NCBI RefSeq assembly: GCF_029537235.1
Contig: NZ_CP120640.1
Coordinates: 62,001 to 126,000 of the forward strand
Source: Rhizobium sp. 32-5/1
Lineage (GTDB): Bacteria > Pseudomonadota > Alphaproteobacteria > Rhizobiales > Rhizobiaceae
DNA: 64,000 nt
Direction: 5' to 3'
The notes under the pieces were generated by a model. That model was not told the DNA's origin, ran no database searches, and worked only from the letters and a program-made list of their open reading frames with translations. Below are positions 36,903-46,837 of this stretch, in pieces. Position 1 is the first letter of the stretch. Each line of letters begins with the position of its first letter. The translations under genes and the position numbers were made by a program.

Positions 36903-38616
36903 ATGGCGTTAATACGGGTCGTCGAGATTGAAAATTTCCGTGCGATCAAGGCGCTGCGTTGGCTCCCCGGGCCGGGCATCAATTGCCTGATCGGCCCTGG
37001 CGACAGCGGGAAGTCTACGGTGCTTGATGCCATCGATCTTTGCCTTGGCGCGCGCCGCTCGCTGACCTTCACCGATGCGGATTTTCACGGCCTGAACTAC
37101 GACACCCCAATACGCATCGCGATAACGCTGGGCGCGCTTGAAGCGCCTCTAAAAACATCGATACATACGGTGAATTCTTGGTCGGCTTTGACGCGGAAAG
37201 CGGGACCATTGAGACTGAGCCGGGTGCCGGGCTCGAGACCGCACTCACTTTGCGACTTACCGTCCAAAGTGACCTCGAGCCTGAGTGGACGCTGGTGTCG
37301 CCACGAGCTGCCGCTGCGTCACGAACCCGCAACCTGAATTGGGCCGACCGGGCCCGACTTGCGCCCACGCGGCTTGGAAACACCAGCGAGAGCAACCTTA
37401 CTTGGCGGAGGGGTTCCGTCCTCAACAAAATCTCGGAGGAACGCGCTGACGCGTCAAAGGAGCTGTCCAACGCTGCTCGTGAACTGCGTGAGGCGTTCAA
37501 TGAGAAGGAAACCGAAGAGCTTGAGGAACCCCTTGCCGTGATCACGAAGGCCGCGCTGCAGCTCGGCGTGCCAGTCGGGGCATCGGTCAGGGCGCTTATC
37601 GATGCGGGTTCGGTGACATTCTCCGGGGTGCGATCTCGCTGCACGACGAGGACGGTGTACCGCTTCGCGCGCTCGGTCTCGGTTCGACCCGGCTCCTAAT
37701 CGCAGGACTACAGAGGGAGGCTTCACAGCGCTCTTCCATGATCCTTATCGACGAAGTGGAGCATGGGCTCGAACCACATCGTATCATGCGCCTTCTCGGT
37801 GCATTGGGTGCGAAGGATAGTGATCCGCCATTGCAAGTGTTCATGACAAGCCATTCACCGGTCGTTATCGTCGAGCTGTCGGCGCAGCAACTGCACATCG
37901 TCAGACGTGGCGCTGCCGGTCACGAGATACTTCGCGCGAGTAACGCAGGTGACGTGCAAGGCACGATTCGGTTACAACCCAATGCGCTGCTGGCAGCGTC
38001 GATTGTAGTGTGCGAGGGGGCGAGCGAGATCGGGCTCATCCGCGGACTGGATCAGTATTTCACAGGCCAGGGCGAGACATCACTTGCGGCATGCGGCGCG
38101 GCGCTCGTGAATGGTAACGGCGACGAGACTTTTGCTCGGGCACTGGCCCTTCAGTCGTTGGGATATAGAACCGCCATCTTGCGCGATAGCGACAAGGCAG
38201 CGCCGGCTGCCCTGGAAGAAGCTTTTATACGGGCCGGTGGCAGCATATTTGTTTGGACGAACGAACGTGCGCTTGAGCAGGAACTCTTTGCGAGCTTGCC
38301 AGAGAGCGCGGCGATGGAGCTGCTGACCCTTGCAGTCGAGGTAAAAGAGACGCTGGTCGCGGCCCACATCAGAACCATCTCCAAGGAAGCGAAGACTCTC
38401 CAGGCAATTGAGATCGAGGCGTTCGTCGGTGATCTCGAACCGGACAGCCGCAAATTTCTGGGTGACGCGGCTGCGAAGTATGGCTGGTTCAAAACGCTCA
38501 GCGTCATGGAGCGGGCCGGACGTGACATCGTCGGGCCTGCTTTCGCCAAATCCAACGACGATCTGACGGGTGTGGTCGACGCGCTGCTGGACTGGATCGC
38601 AGATGGCGGGCGTTGA
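36903..38616 (+). CDS. gajA: Gabija GajA-like OLD-family ATPase-nuclease, frameshifted
   Basis: About 571 aa restored, the normal GajA size. The N-terminal ABC-type ATPase has Walker A GPGDSGKST (31-39) after IENFRAIKALRW, and Walker B MILIDEVEHGLEPHR. The TOPRIM nuclease domain begins IVVCEGASEIGLIRGLD and holds the later acidic strand TAILRDSDKA. Breaks: AAAAA at 37151-37155 (EAPLK / NIDTYGEFLVGFD) and GGGG at 37625-37628 (VTFSG / AISLHDEDGVPLRALG), one base missing each. GajA nicks DNA when nucleotides are depleted during phage infection. The next gene starts within its last 14 bp. Confidence 0.85.
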
Positions 38617-40021
38617 GATTGATCTGCTTGCGATCCCGCGCGGGCTGGTGATCGCCCCTGCGGGCTGTGGCAAGACCCAACTGATTGCCGACGCCCTGGG
38701 ACGGCATGCGGGCGACAAGCCAATCCTCGTGCTAACGCATACCAACGCAGGCGTCGCCGCGCTTCGGGGACGCCTGGATCGCGCGGGCGTCAAGCCCAGC
38801 TCATACCGGCTTGCTACGATCGATGGTTGGGCGATTAGGTTGATTTCCACGTTCCCGGATCGAGCAGGCCACAACCCTTCGATAATCACGCGTGCAAGAC
38901 CGAGTTACCCCGTGATCCGGGAAGCCGCCTTCGGTCTGATCAAAGCCGGGCACATCAATGACATCCTCGCCGCGAGCTATGACCGGCTTTTCGTGGATGA
39001 ATATCAGGACTGCTCCATTCGCCAGCACTACGTGGTCGGCTGGGCAGCCAAGACGTTGCCCACGGTCGTATTGGGCGACAATCTCCAGTCGATCTTCGGC
39101 TTCGGAGACGACCGACTGGCTCTCTGGCAGGACGAAGTGCTCAAGTTCTTTCCCGTTGTAGGGGAATTGTCGACTCCATGGCGCTGGATCAACGCCGGCT
39201 CTGAAGCGCTCGGAGAATGGCTGCTCGCTCTGAGAGCGGAACTTGTTGCCGGCAGGCCGATAGATCTCAGGACCACTCCGGCTGGGGTTGAGTGGGTCCC
39301 ACTTGACGGAATACACGATGACGGCATTCGGTTGCGAGCCGGCGCCGTTGACGCGCCGGGAGACACCAAGGTGCTGATAATCGGTGATAGTACCGATCCG
39401 CGCGGGCAACGTCGTTTCGCAAGTCAGATACCCGGCGCCGTCACCGTCGAAGCGGTCAACCTACAAGATCTCACGGATTTTGGCAGTAATCTGGATCTAG
39501 ATGGGGCGAATGCCCTGAAAACGGTGGCCAAATTTGCCGAGAGCCTGATGAGCGCGTTTAGCGCCGACGAACTGGTGGACAATATTCGTGGAATGCGAGA
39601 CGGCACCATCGACCGCGCGCCGACGGACATCGAGACTCACGCCATGCTGTTCGATGCTGAGCGCTCCTGCGAGCGAGCGGGAGAACTTCTCGCCGCGATC
39701 AACCGCGCTGGCGGTGTTCGGTGCTATCGCCCAAATGTGCTTTACGCCGCGCAACGAGCGCTTCAGCTCTGCGCCTCAACTGGCGGCCCCTCATTGAGCG
39801 AAGCAACGATTACGATCCGCGAGCAGACACGCCTCATTGGACGACCGCTCGCAAAGCGCTCGGTAGGCAGCACCCTTTTGCTCAAGGGTCTTGAGGCCGA
39901 AATCTCTGTCATTCTCAACGCCGACGGGCTCGATGCGAAGAACCTGTATGTTGCCATGACAAGGGGTTCGAAGCGGTTACTTGTTTGCTCGCGGTCCCCC
40001 ATCCTTAATCCGGGAGCATGA
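38603..40021 (+). CDS. gajB: Gabija GajB-like UvrD-type helicase
   Basis: A 472-aa superfamily-1A helicase. Start at ATG 38603 (M-A-G-V-E-I-D), overlapping gajA by 14 bp. Motifs: I APAGCGKTQL (18-27), II LFVDEYQDCS, III GDNLQSIFGFGDD and VI YVAMTRGSKRLLV. OLD nuclease followed directly by a small UvrD-like protein is the Gabija arrangement. GajB is thought to sense or process DNA ends and activate GajA. The frame is intact. Its end overlaps the leftward AddA-like gene by 17 bp tail-to-tail. Confidence 0.87.
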   Translation: MAGVEIDLLAIPRGLVIAPAGCGKTQLIADALGRHAGDKPILVLTHTNAGVAALRGRLDRAGVKPSSYRLATIDGWAIRLISTFPDRAGHNPSIITRARPSYPVIREAAFGLIKAGHINDILAASYDRLFVDEYQDCSIRQHYVVGWAAKTLPTVVLGDNLQSIFGFGDDRLALWQDEVLKFFPVVGELSTPWRWINAGSEALGEWLLALRAELVAGRPIDLRTTPAGVEWVPLDGIHDDGIRLRAGAVDAPGDTKVLIIGDSTDPRGQRRFASQIPGAVTVEAVNLQDLTDFGSNLDLDGANALKTVAKFAESLMSAFSADELVDNIRGMRDGTIDRAPTDIETHAMLFDAERSCERAGELLAAINRAGGVRCYRPNVLYAAQRALQLCASTGGPSLSEATITIREQTRLIGRPLAKRSVGSTLLLKGLEAEISVILNADGLDAKNLYVAMTRGSKRLLVCSRSPILNPGA

Positions 40022-43000
40022 TGGGAACAGCGGAACCCTCGGAGCGCTCGTTCAGCACGCCAGGGTTTTCGATCCATACAACCCTATCAAGACTCATATA
40101 GACGATCGCACCTCTTGGCGCTCCGGTCACTTCTAGATATTCGGCGAGCTGCGAGGTGTAATCGGCGTGGGTGGCGGCTGAAGGACGAATATCCGATTTC
40201 CAGTCGATGACGCACGAAATGGTTTCCTCTTGGAATGACACGGCATCTGCCCTGCCCGCCAGATACCCCGACGGTCGTGCCATCCATAAAGCATACTCCG
40301 GGACAAGACTCAGCATAAGTGGCCGGAGTTCAGGGAGTCGGAACGTGCGCAGCGCTGTGGCGCCAAGCTCCTGCGGATCGGGAAGCGCTCGATCTTTGTC
40401 AGTGAGCAATGACGCAAGTTGTACCATTAAGGTAGTCGCGCGCTGTACGACCGCTGTTTCGTCGGGGGTAAGCTCCCCAGTTAGTAATTCTTCCATGAGC
40501 TTGTGCAGCACATTGCCACGAACCACGCCGGCACCCTCGACCAAAGCGATGCCGTCGCTCCCCTCGCCAAGCACAAATGGTTCGCCGAGATCCATGGTGC
40601 GGTCAGGGTCATGATCGCTCGGTTTTGTCCATTTGATTGGGGGCACAGCCGCTGCGACCCGCTCGCGCTCGGCCGCAAAGACGTCTTCCGTCTGAGTATT
40701 CACAACGACGGTGGGCGCAATGACAACTGGAGACGGCAGTACGCTTAGGTCAATCTCGGGAAGCCGGCCCTGCCCGAGATCCATTACTCTTGACCAGGAC
40801 AGATCGGGTGCGCCAAGCAAATGCGGGAGTATCAGAAGATCCTTTGCGCGTGTTGCCGCAACATACCAGAGCCGTTCGCGCTGTCGCGCTTCCCGCTCCG
40901 CCTCTTCCTTGCGCGCTCCAGCAAGATCGGGTGGCGCGATACCACCGATGATCCAATGCAGCGTTTCGTCGGACTGCCGGTAGACAAATTGATCCTCGCG
41001 CTTGAACTGTGTCGAGGAGTTTATCGGGATAACGACTGGCCACTCCAATCCCTTGGCGCTGTGCATCGTCACCAGTTCCACCGAATCTTCCGACGCGTCA
41101 ATGCGCCCCTCCGACTGCCTTCGTTTTGCCTCCCATCCCTGCTGCAGGTCGAGTGCGAATGCGCGCAGTCCTTGAACAGCATAGGGGCGGGCCAGCTCAA
41201 CAACTGCATCGAGATTGGCAAGTGCCCGGGCGTTGCGGCTGCCGTGACGAGCGGCCATCACCACGCGAAGGTTTAAGCGCTCGATCGCAAAGGCGAGCAA
41301 CTGCATCGGTGTAGTCTCTGCGGCGAGTCTGGAGAGCCCCTGCAGTCGTTCCAGAATATCCCGGGCAAGCGGATGGGCAACGTCCCCCGGAGACGTTCTT
41401 AGATGGAACCATCTTCGGCCATTCTCATTTGGCGGCAGGGTCGCGGTAATGTCGAGGAGTTCCTCGTCAGACAATCCGACCAGCGGCCCTCGCATCAAGG
41501 CGCCGAAGGCGAGAGTGTCAAACGGATCGGCAAGGGTCCGCACAAGCGCAAGCAGGTCCTGCATCTCCTGGCGTCGGGACAGGGCCTTTCCAGCTTGAGA
41601 CGCGACAGAGATCTTCTCCGCCTCCAGAGCCCGCTCATAGCGCCAAAGATCGGCAGAGGTCGGCGCAAGCAGCGCGATGTCTCCCGCGCGAAGCAGCCGT
41701 TCACCCTTTCCGGGCTCCATGATCCTCAGCGACCCGATGAGCCCTTTGCAGATCCTTGCCACCGCAGACGCCTCAGCCTCCCGCTGGTCCCCAGCTGAGG
41801 CGTCGCGCAAGACGTCGACCGTCAGTTTTGCGGCGGCCGGCAGCGCCAAAGCCTCAAGGCGGCGCGTGGACGCAATAGGTACAAAACCAGGTTGATCGGG
41901 AGCGTTAAGGACGTCCTTGAAGGCAGTGTTAACGTGATCGATTATCTGCGCACGGGAACGAAAATTTGCGGTGACCTCGATCACCTCGCCATTCCCTGAG
42001 CTGATCATCACCTCTTTTGCAAGGCGATAGGCTTCCACATCGGCGCCCCGGAAATGATAGATTGCCTGCTTCGGATCACCGACGAGGAAAAGAGATCCCT
42101 TTCGCAGTACCGCCTTATGCCACTGGGAGGGCAACGCCTCGGCTGCCAGGCAGAAAATCATCTCTGCCTGGAGGCGGTCGGTGTCTTGAAACTCATCAAC
42201 CAGAAGGTAGGGATAGCGTACCGCGACCGAGTTGCGGATCGCTTCGTTTCCGCAGATCAGCGTACGCGCTAGGCGAAGGAGGTCGTCGAAGTCGAGCACA
42301 GCGGATTCGCGCTTACGCTTCGCATAGGAATAGAGCACACTGTCGAGCGACGAGGAGAGTGATGCCATGAGGGCCTGTGCCAAACATCCGACCAGCGCTC
42401 TGTAGGCCTTCACGACACGATCATAATGCGCGGCCGCCTCTCTTCCCAGCACCTCGCCCCGCTCGGCCCCGTGGGCACCACGCCATGCGGATAAACGCTT
42501 GTACGGCAATAGATCGATAGATCGCTTGCGCATCATGTTTATGCGCGGCGGGTGCGCAAAGTGCCATAGCTGCGCAAAGCTCTGTTTCGTTGCAAAGCTC
42601 CCTGCCAGGAAGGTGGCAAGGATTTGCAGATCGCCGATGAGATCGGCTGTCCATGCGTCGCCCGGAGAGACTGCATACCATCTCGCAAAGTCTTCCACCG
42701 TCTGAGCCAGCTCGAGGTCCAAGCGCTCATCCAATAATGGGGGTGGAGCGCTCGCGTCCAAGTGAGACTGCCGAAGATGGGCAAGCTCTCTGACCTGCCT
42801 GATGATTGTGAGCGGGTCGTCTTTCGAGAGGACGGCAATCGGATCCTCATCGCTATCCTGTCTGTCGAGTCGCTTGTACAGCCAAGCTGACACGACCTCG
42901 TCGAAAATCGAGTTGGCGATACTTTCGTCAACTACGCGGGCGCCAGGATCGAGAGCAGCATCCAGCCCGTGAGACTGAAGGACGGCCTGGCAGAAACCGT

Positions 43001-43346
43001 GAATGGTCGTTGCTGTGACTTCATCGATCCGCGGCGCAGCAGCGGCGAGATGGGAAATCTGCTCCGAACTGAGCGGCAGGTTGACGATCCCGCCCAACGC
43101 AGGCGGCGTGCGGCCGGCCCGAAGCTCTCCTACGGTCCAGCGAATCTTGTGCTCGAGTTCACTTGCGGCCAGCTCCGTGAAGGTGATCGCGGCAATGCCT
43201 GCGGGATCAAATCCGTTGGCCAGCATGAGCGCGACACGGCCTGCCATAAGCGAGGTCTTCCCCGTTCCGGCCGCTGCCTCAACCAGCATGTTGGTTTCGA
43301 AGTCGGTGAGGGCCTGTCGTCGCGCCGCGATATCCGGGATAGTCAT
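40005..43346 (-). CDS. AddA-like UvrD helicase with C-terminal PD-(D/E)XK nuclease
   Basis: An intact 1113-aa protein. The start is the ATG at 43346, with GGAG upstream and a 4-bp ATGA overlap with the previous gene; an ATG 12 bp earlier is less likely. Helicase motifs: VEAAAGTGKTS, TTIHGFCQAVL, YLLVDEFQDTD, FLVGDPKQAIYHFRGAD, VTMHSAKGLEWPVV and YVAATRAKDLLIL. The C-terminal RecB-type nuclease shows YLAGRADAV and CVIDWKSDI. This is the AddA/RecB architecture for processing DNA ends. A plasmid copy inside a defence island may attack linear phage DNA rather than repair the host genome. Confidence 0.9.
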   Translation of the reverse strand: MTIPDIAARRQALTDFETNMLVEAAAGTGKTSLMAGRVALMLANGFDPAGIAAITFTELAASELEHKIRWTVGELRAGRTPPALGGIVNLPLSSEQISHLAAAAPRIDEVTATTIHGFCQAVLQSHGLDAALDPGARVVDESIANSIFDEVVSAWLYKRLDRQDSDEDPIAVLSKDDPLTIIRQVRELAHLRQSHLDASAPPPLLDERLDLELAQTVEDFARWYAVSPGDAWTADLIGDLQILATFLAGSFATKQSFAQLWHFAHPPRINMMRKRSIDLLPYKRLSAWRGAHGAERGEVLGREAAAHYDRVVKAYRALVGCLAQALMASLSSSLDSVLYSYAKRKRESAVLDFDDLLRLARTLICGNEAIRNSVAVRYPYLLVDEFQDTDRLQAEMIFCLAAEALPSQWHKAVLRKGSLFLVGDPKQAIYHFRGADVEAYRLAKEVMISSGNGEVIEVTANFRSRAQIIDHVNTAFKDVLNAPDQPGFVPIASTRRLEALALPAAAKLTVDVLRDASAGDQREAEASAVARICKGLIGSLRIMEPGKGERLLRAGDIALLAPTSADLWRYERALEAEKISVASQAGKALSRRQEMQDLLALVRTLADPFDTLAFGALMRGPLVGLSDEELLDITATLPPNENGRRWFHLRTSPGDVAHPLARDILERLQGLSRLAAETTPMQLLAFAIERLNLRVVMAARHGSRNARALANLDAVVELARPYAVQGLRAFALDLQQGWEAKRRQSEGRIDASEDSVELVTMHSAKGLEWPVVIPINSSTQFKREDQFVYRQSDETLHWIIGGIAPPDLAGARKEEAEREARQRERLWYVAATRAKDLLILPHLLGAPDLSWSRVMDLGQGRLPEIDLSVLPSPVVIAPTVVVNTQTEDVFAAERERVAAAVPPIKWTKPSDHDPDRTMDLGEPFVLGEGSDGIALVEGAGVVRGNVLHKLMEELLTGELTPDETAVVQRATTLMVQLASLLTDKDRALPDPQELGATALRTFRLPELRPLMLSLVPEYALWMARPSGYLAGRADAVSFQEETISCVIDWKSDIRPSAATHADYTSQLAEYLEVTGAPRGAIVYMSLDRVVWIENPGVLNERSEGSAVPIMLPD

Positions 43347-45973
43347 ACGCTGCTCCACAGCCTGTCGAGGCTTGCATTCGCCTGGGCAAACACGCGTTGC
43401 TTCGTTTTGCGATACGCCTCGTTGTCTGCCGGAAGCGCCAGCGTTAATTGATCGAAGAACGACTTTGGTCGTCCCGGAGCCACAAGTCCTCCACGCAGGA
43501 TATCGGCAGCTGCCGCTGTGTACCCCGCCGCGGCGCTCAGCGCCTTATCGAGATCTTCAGCCGATATTTCGAAGGAAGCTGCAGGCTCGTTCGCCAGATA
43601 AGTAAGGCAAGACACCACGCGCCGCGCCTCAGGAAGCAACGCCCGAACGGCGAGCGCGTAGAACACGCGCTGCAACTCCGCACCTTGACCAAAAACAACG
43701 GCCGAGGCCTTCGCAGGGGCAGACCCGCTCTTATAGTCGGTAATCGAAGCAGTACCCGTAGAACCCTCGATGTCGAGCCGGTCGAGCCGACCTCGAAGCA
43801 CGAGTCCCGACTGGCCAATTTGCACGGGCAAGCTGTTGGACCAGGGACCCTTTGTGGCCTCCTTGGCATCTCCGAACGCAATTTCGCTCCAGGTGATGCT
43901 GTTGCAGCCGACCGGCCGGTCAACAAGCCCACGAAACGCTCGTTTTCGTGCCTCCTCCATTGTGTGAAGCCACAGCAAGCCCGGCGGCACGGCCCGCAAA
44001 AGAGGCCACGAATGCTTTAGAATTCCAACCTGTCTTTCCAGGGCATTGGCAATATCGACGCCAGTGCTGTTGCCAATGCTACCTCTGGTACTGAGGTCAT
44101 TAATCACCCCGCTGATCAATCCGTGCACAAGCTCTCCGAAAGCGCGCTGATCCAGCGACAACGGTTCAGTTTCAAGACGTACAACGGACCAACCAAGGGC
44201 ATATTCCCACACAAAGCCCAGGGGATCACAGAGAAGCCGCTGCAGGGACGTGCTTGATTGGACATCACTCAATGCAGCATCAATCGCCGGATGGTTTGGC
44301 CGGATCGCTCCGTCGTGCTGCGTATGCCGTTCTCCATCCTGCCAATTCCTCCAACTCGCACGGCTGGATCTGACCTGAGGGTTTTTGCCTGCGTCCGCCG
44401 GGCGTGCAAACAATCGGTCGCTTTCACTGAAGGCATGTTCAGGGATACGATTGCGGCCCAGAACGGCGCTCTGCGCGGGCCAGAGCGCGCTGGCAGCCTG
44501 AACAGTGCCGGTCGCACTTCGCTGGGCGCGGGACAGAGAGGGTTTCACACTGCTCGGCAATGATCTCGAAGTGACGCCGGTCCTCCTCGGTTATAGAAAC
44601 GGGCCGCAGCCGCCGCCGCTCAAGAAGGTGACCGGGCAACAACGGATCTTCGTCTTCAGCCCTTGGCCAAGATCGACCCGTAAGACCGAGCATGCGTGTG
44701 TGGCTACGAGGCAGGGCTGCGAGATGGCGGGCCGGAGCCCAAACGATGGAGTTGCCGGGATCGAGCCCATCGGCGACACGCAGTGACTGCAAAGAAAGAT
44801 CCACCGCCCGTGCCGGCGCCTGCCGCAAGGCCTGTTGCCAAAGGGCAAGCGAGTTGCCCCGTAAGAGGAGGAGACCGGACGACTCAGCCGCGTCTGTTCC
44901 CTTCGACAATTCCGAGAGCACATCGAGGAGGCCCGTTTCGGCGCGTTCGCCGTCCTTACGGTGTGCGCGACCGAGTTCGAGCGCGTGACGCCAGTTCTCT
45001 AGAGAGGTGAGAGCGGCTCCGCGTGGCAGCTTAGCTACCCAGTCGTCCGGGATCGCGTCTCTAGCAGGCGTTTTCGGTAGACGTCGCAGCAGCCGCCGGA
45101 CGCGCTCCTGACTGAGACCTTTCAAAAGGATATCGGCGAGAGCCGAGCAGGCTTGCCCTTCTCGGGTCGCAAGCGCCGGGATGCCGTGGGTGAAATGCAG
45201 CTGCAGCCCAGCCTCCCTTGCAAGGACAAGGAAATGGTCGTCCCAGACGGTGGGCTGGGTCGCGGTAATGGCGATCTCGTTGGCGCGAATACCGCCTCCG
45301 GAAAGCAAAGCCCTTGCCCATCGAAGAGCCTCCATCGCCTCGCTCCGAGGATCGGCACAGACCTCCGCGGCAGAGCGTTGAACGGTGATAAATTCGCGGG
45401 TCACACTTTCCCCTTCAAACCAGCCCCTCTGGCTATGTTTGGATCCGATCCATCGCACAGGACAAAGGCGTGCGAGTGACGCGATAAGCGGACGCCAGAC
45501 GGGCGCAATGTCGACGATCCCGTCTATGTCGATCGGCCCGAAAATCGCAGGGCCGAACTGAACCCGAGCCGCCGCCGCAGAAACAAGATCCGGTGGAACC
45601 AGCACTCCGGGGGCAGGCCCTTGCGGACACGGCACTCAAGGAGCCCAAAGTCGGCAAGGCGTGCGCCTTTCATCTGGTCGTGCACGGAAAGCCCAGAGAG
45701 CCACCAAGTATTCAGCGATTTTAGTACAGCTCGCGCCATCCCGGGCAGGTCAGAGACCTTACCCAGCTCTTCAAAGCCATCTTCGTCCAGAGCCGCCCTG
45801 ATCGATGAAAGCAAACTCTCCTCAGAGGCAGGCACGACAAAACCACCAGCGAGCCGAGCTGCCATTAAAGGTATCGTCAGAATCTGACACCCAAGCGCGT
45901 GAGCCTCAGCAGCCTGAAACCTGCGCATACGCATAGCCAGTGGACCGTCAACTAGAACTGTTCTCAGCGTCAT
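43343..45973 (-). CDS. AddB-like PD-(D/E)XK nuclease protein, frameshifted
   Basis: About 878 aa restored. It starts at ATG 45973 (GAGGAATTC upstream). Breaks: GGGGG at 45609-45613 (RKGLPP / GVLVPPDLVS) and near 44535-44545 (CETLS / SRAQRSATGTVQ), one base missing each. The C-terminal nuclease shows LCDPLGFVWEYALGW, GELVHGLISG, GRLDRLDIEG and ITDYKSGSA, the AddB/RecB nuclease pattern. No Walker A motif is visible in the N-terminal half and no four-Cys iron-sulfur pattern was found, so it is divergent from classical AddB. Translationally coupled to the AddA-like gene. Confidence 0.82.
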
Positions 45974-46099
45974 GAATTCCTCGAACGGTAAGAGGCCCCG
46001 CATTGCTTCACGGTTACCTTATCCAATTCTCGTAGACCCTGACCAGCAACATGATCTCACCCGGACATGCTCTTCCTCGTGCCAGGCCATCTCTCGGCT

Positions 46100-46180
46100 T
46101 CAATGCCCGAGAAAAAGAGCGAACACGGCTAAGCCGTAGGACAAAGCGATCATGAGGTAGGCAATTTGTAGCAGCGTCAT
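46100..46180 (-). CDS. Possible 26-aa membrane peptide
   Basis: A short leftward frame, MTLLQIAYLMIALSYGLAVF followed by ALFLGH, made almost entirely of one hydrophobic helix. It starts just beyond the operator-like repeat at 46201 and precedes the AddB-like gene. The ribosome binding site (GGGCGGG) is weak. It could be a real single-span membrane peptide or chance; composition is the only support. Confidence 0.3.
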   Translation of the reverse strand: MTLLQIAYLMIALSYGLAVFALFLGH

Positions 46181-46200
46181 AACCCGCCCTATTAAGTTGC

Positions 46201-46217
46201 TAAAGTTATTAACTTTA
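46201..46217. promoter_or_regulatory. Operator-like palindrome TAAAGTT-ATT-AACTTTA
   Basis: A perfect 7-bp inverted repeat 67 bp upstream of the RHH-LuxR regulator. A degenerate second copy (TAAAGTTATGATATTTT) begins exactly 60 bp later at 46261, close to the start codon. Paired AT-rich sites at this spacing suggest cooperative autoregulation by the ribbon-helix-helix protein. Confidence 0.55.
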
Positions 46218-46283
46218 TAAAGCCAAGCTCTCTCGCCGTCAATGGGGTTGATAAACTGTGTAAAGTTATGATATTTTCCGTGC

Positions 46284-46748
46284 ATGGAAAAAGAGCTTAA
46301 AGATCAGCGAATTACAATCATGCTCACGGAATCCGAGCTTCGCGCTGTGGACGATTGGTCTTTCGCACACCGGATTCGAAGCCGTGGCGAGGCAATTCGG
46401 CAGCTAATCGATGGCGGGCTATTGATTCCGACACTGGCATCCATCGTTACGTCGAACATAGGTCCGGCTGCGACCTATGATGACCCGCAGTTGGCTTCCT
46501 CCGCCAAAGCGCTGGACGCGGCGATCGATAGTCATTTCCAAAAAGTATCCAAAGCCGCCGAAAAGAATATGCTTGAAGCTGTCTGGATTGGCAGGCTTAC
46601 CAAGAACGAGCGGGAAGTGATGGAAGCAGTAGCGTCGGGAAAGACTGAACGCGACATTGCGGAAATGCTTGGAATTTCGGAGCACACAGTCAAGTGGTAC
46701 GTCGCAGGTATTCGTAGTCAAATCCTGTCGGACACACCAAATACCTAG
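46284..46748 (+). CDS. RHH-LuxR hybrid transcriptional regulator
   Basis: A 154-aa protein with two DNA-binding modules. Residues ~5-45 look like a ribbon-helix-helix (QRITIMLTESELRAVDDW, then RIRSRGEAIRQLIDGG). Residues ~103-150 are a LuxR/GerE helix-turn-helix (LTKNEREVMEAVASGKTERD, then IAEMLGISEHTVKWYVAGI). This pairing is unusual because LuxR domains normally follow sensor or receiver domains. It is divergent from the AddB-like gene, so it may regulate the nuclease operon as well as itself. The frame is intact. Confidence 0.75.
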   Translation: MEKELKDQRITIMLTESELRAVDDWSFAHRIRSRGEAIRQLIDGGLLIPTLASIVTSNIGPAATYDDPQLASSAKALDAAIDSHFQKVSKAAEKNMLEAVWIGRLTKNEREVMEAVASGKTERDIAEMLGISEHTVKWYVAGIRSQILSDTPNT

Positions 46749-46837
46749 AACAATATTCATGCGCGTCATCGGCCTCGTCCGAAAATTGGATGAGCGCCGT
46801 CGGCAAGAGGCATTTCAGAATTCGAGCGGTCAAACGT

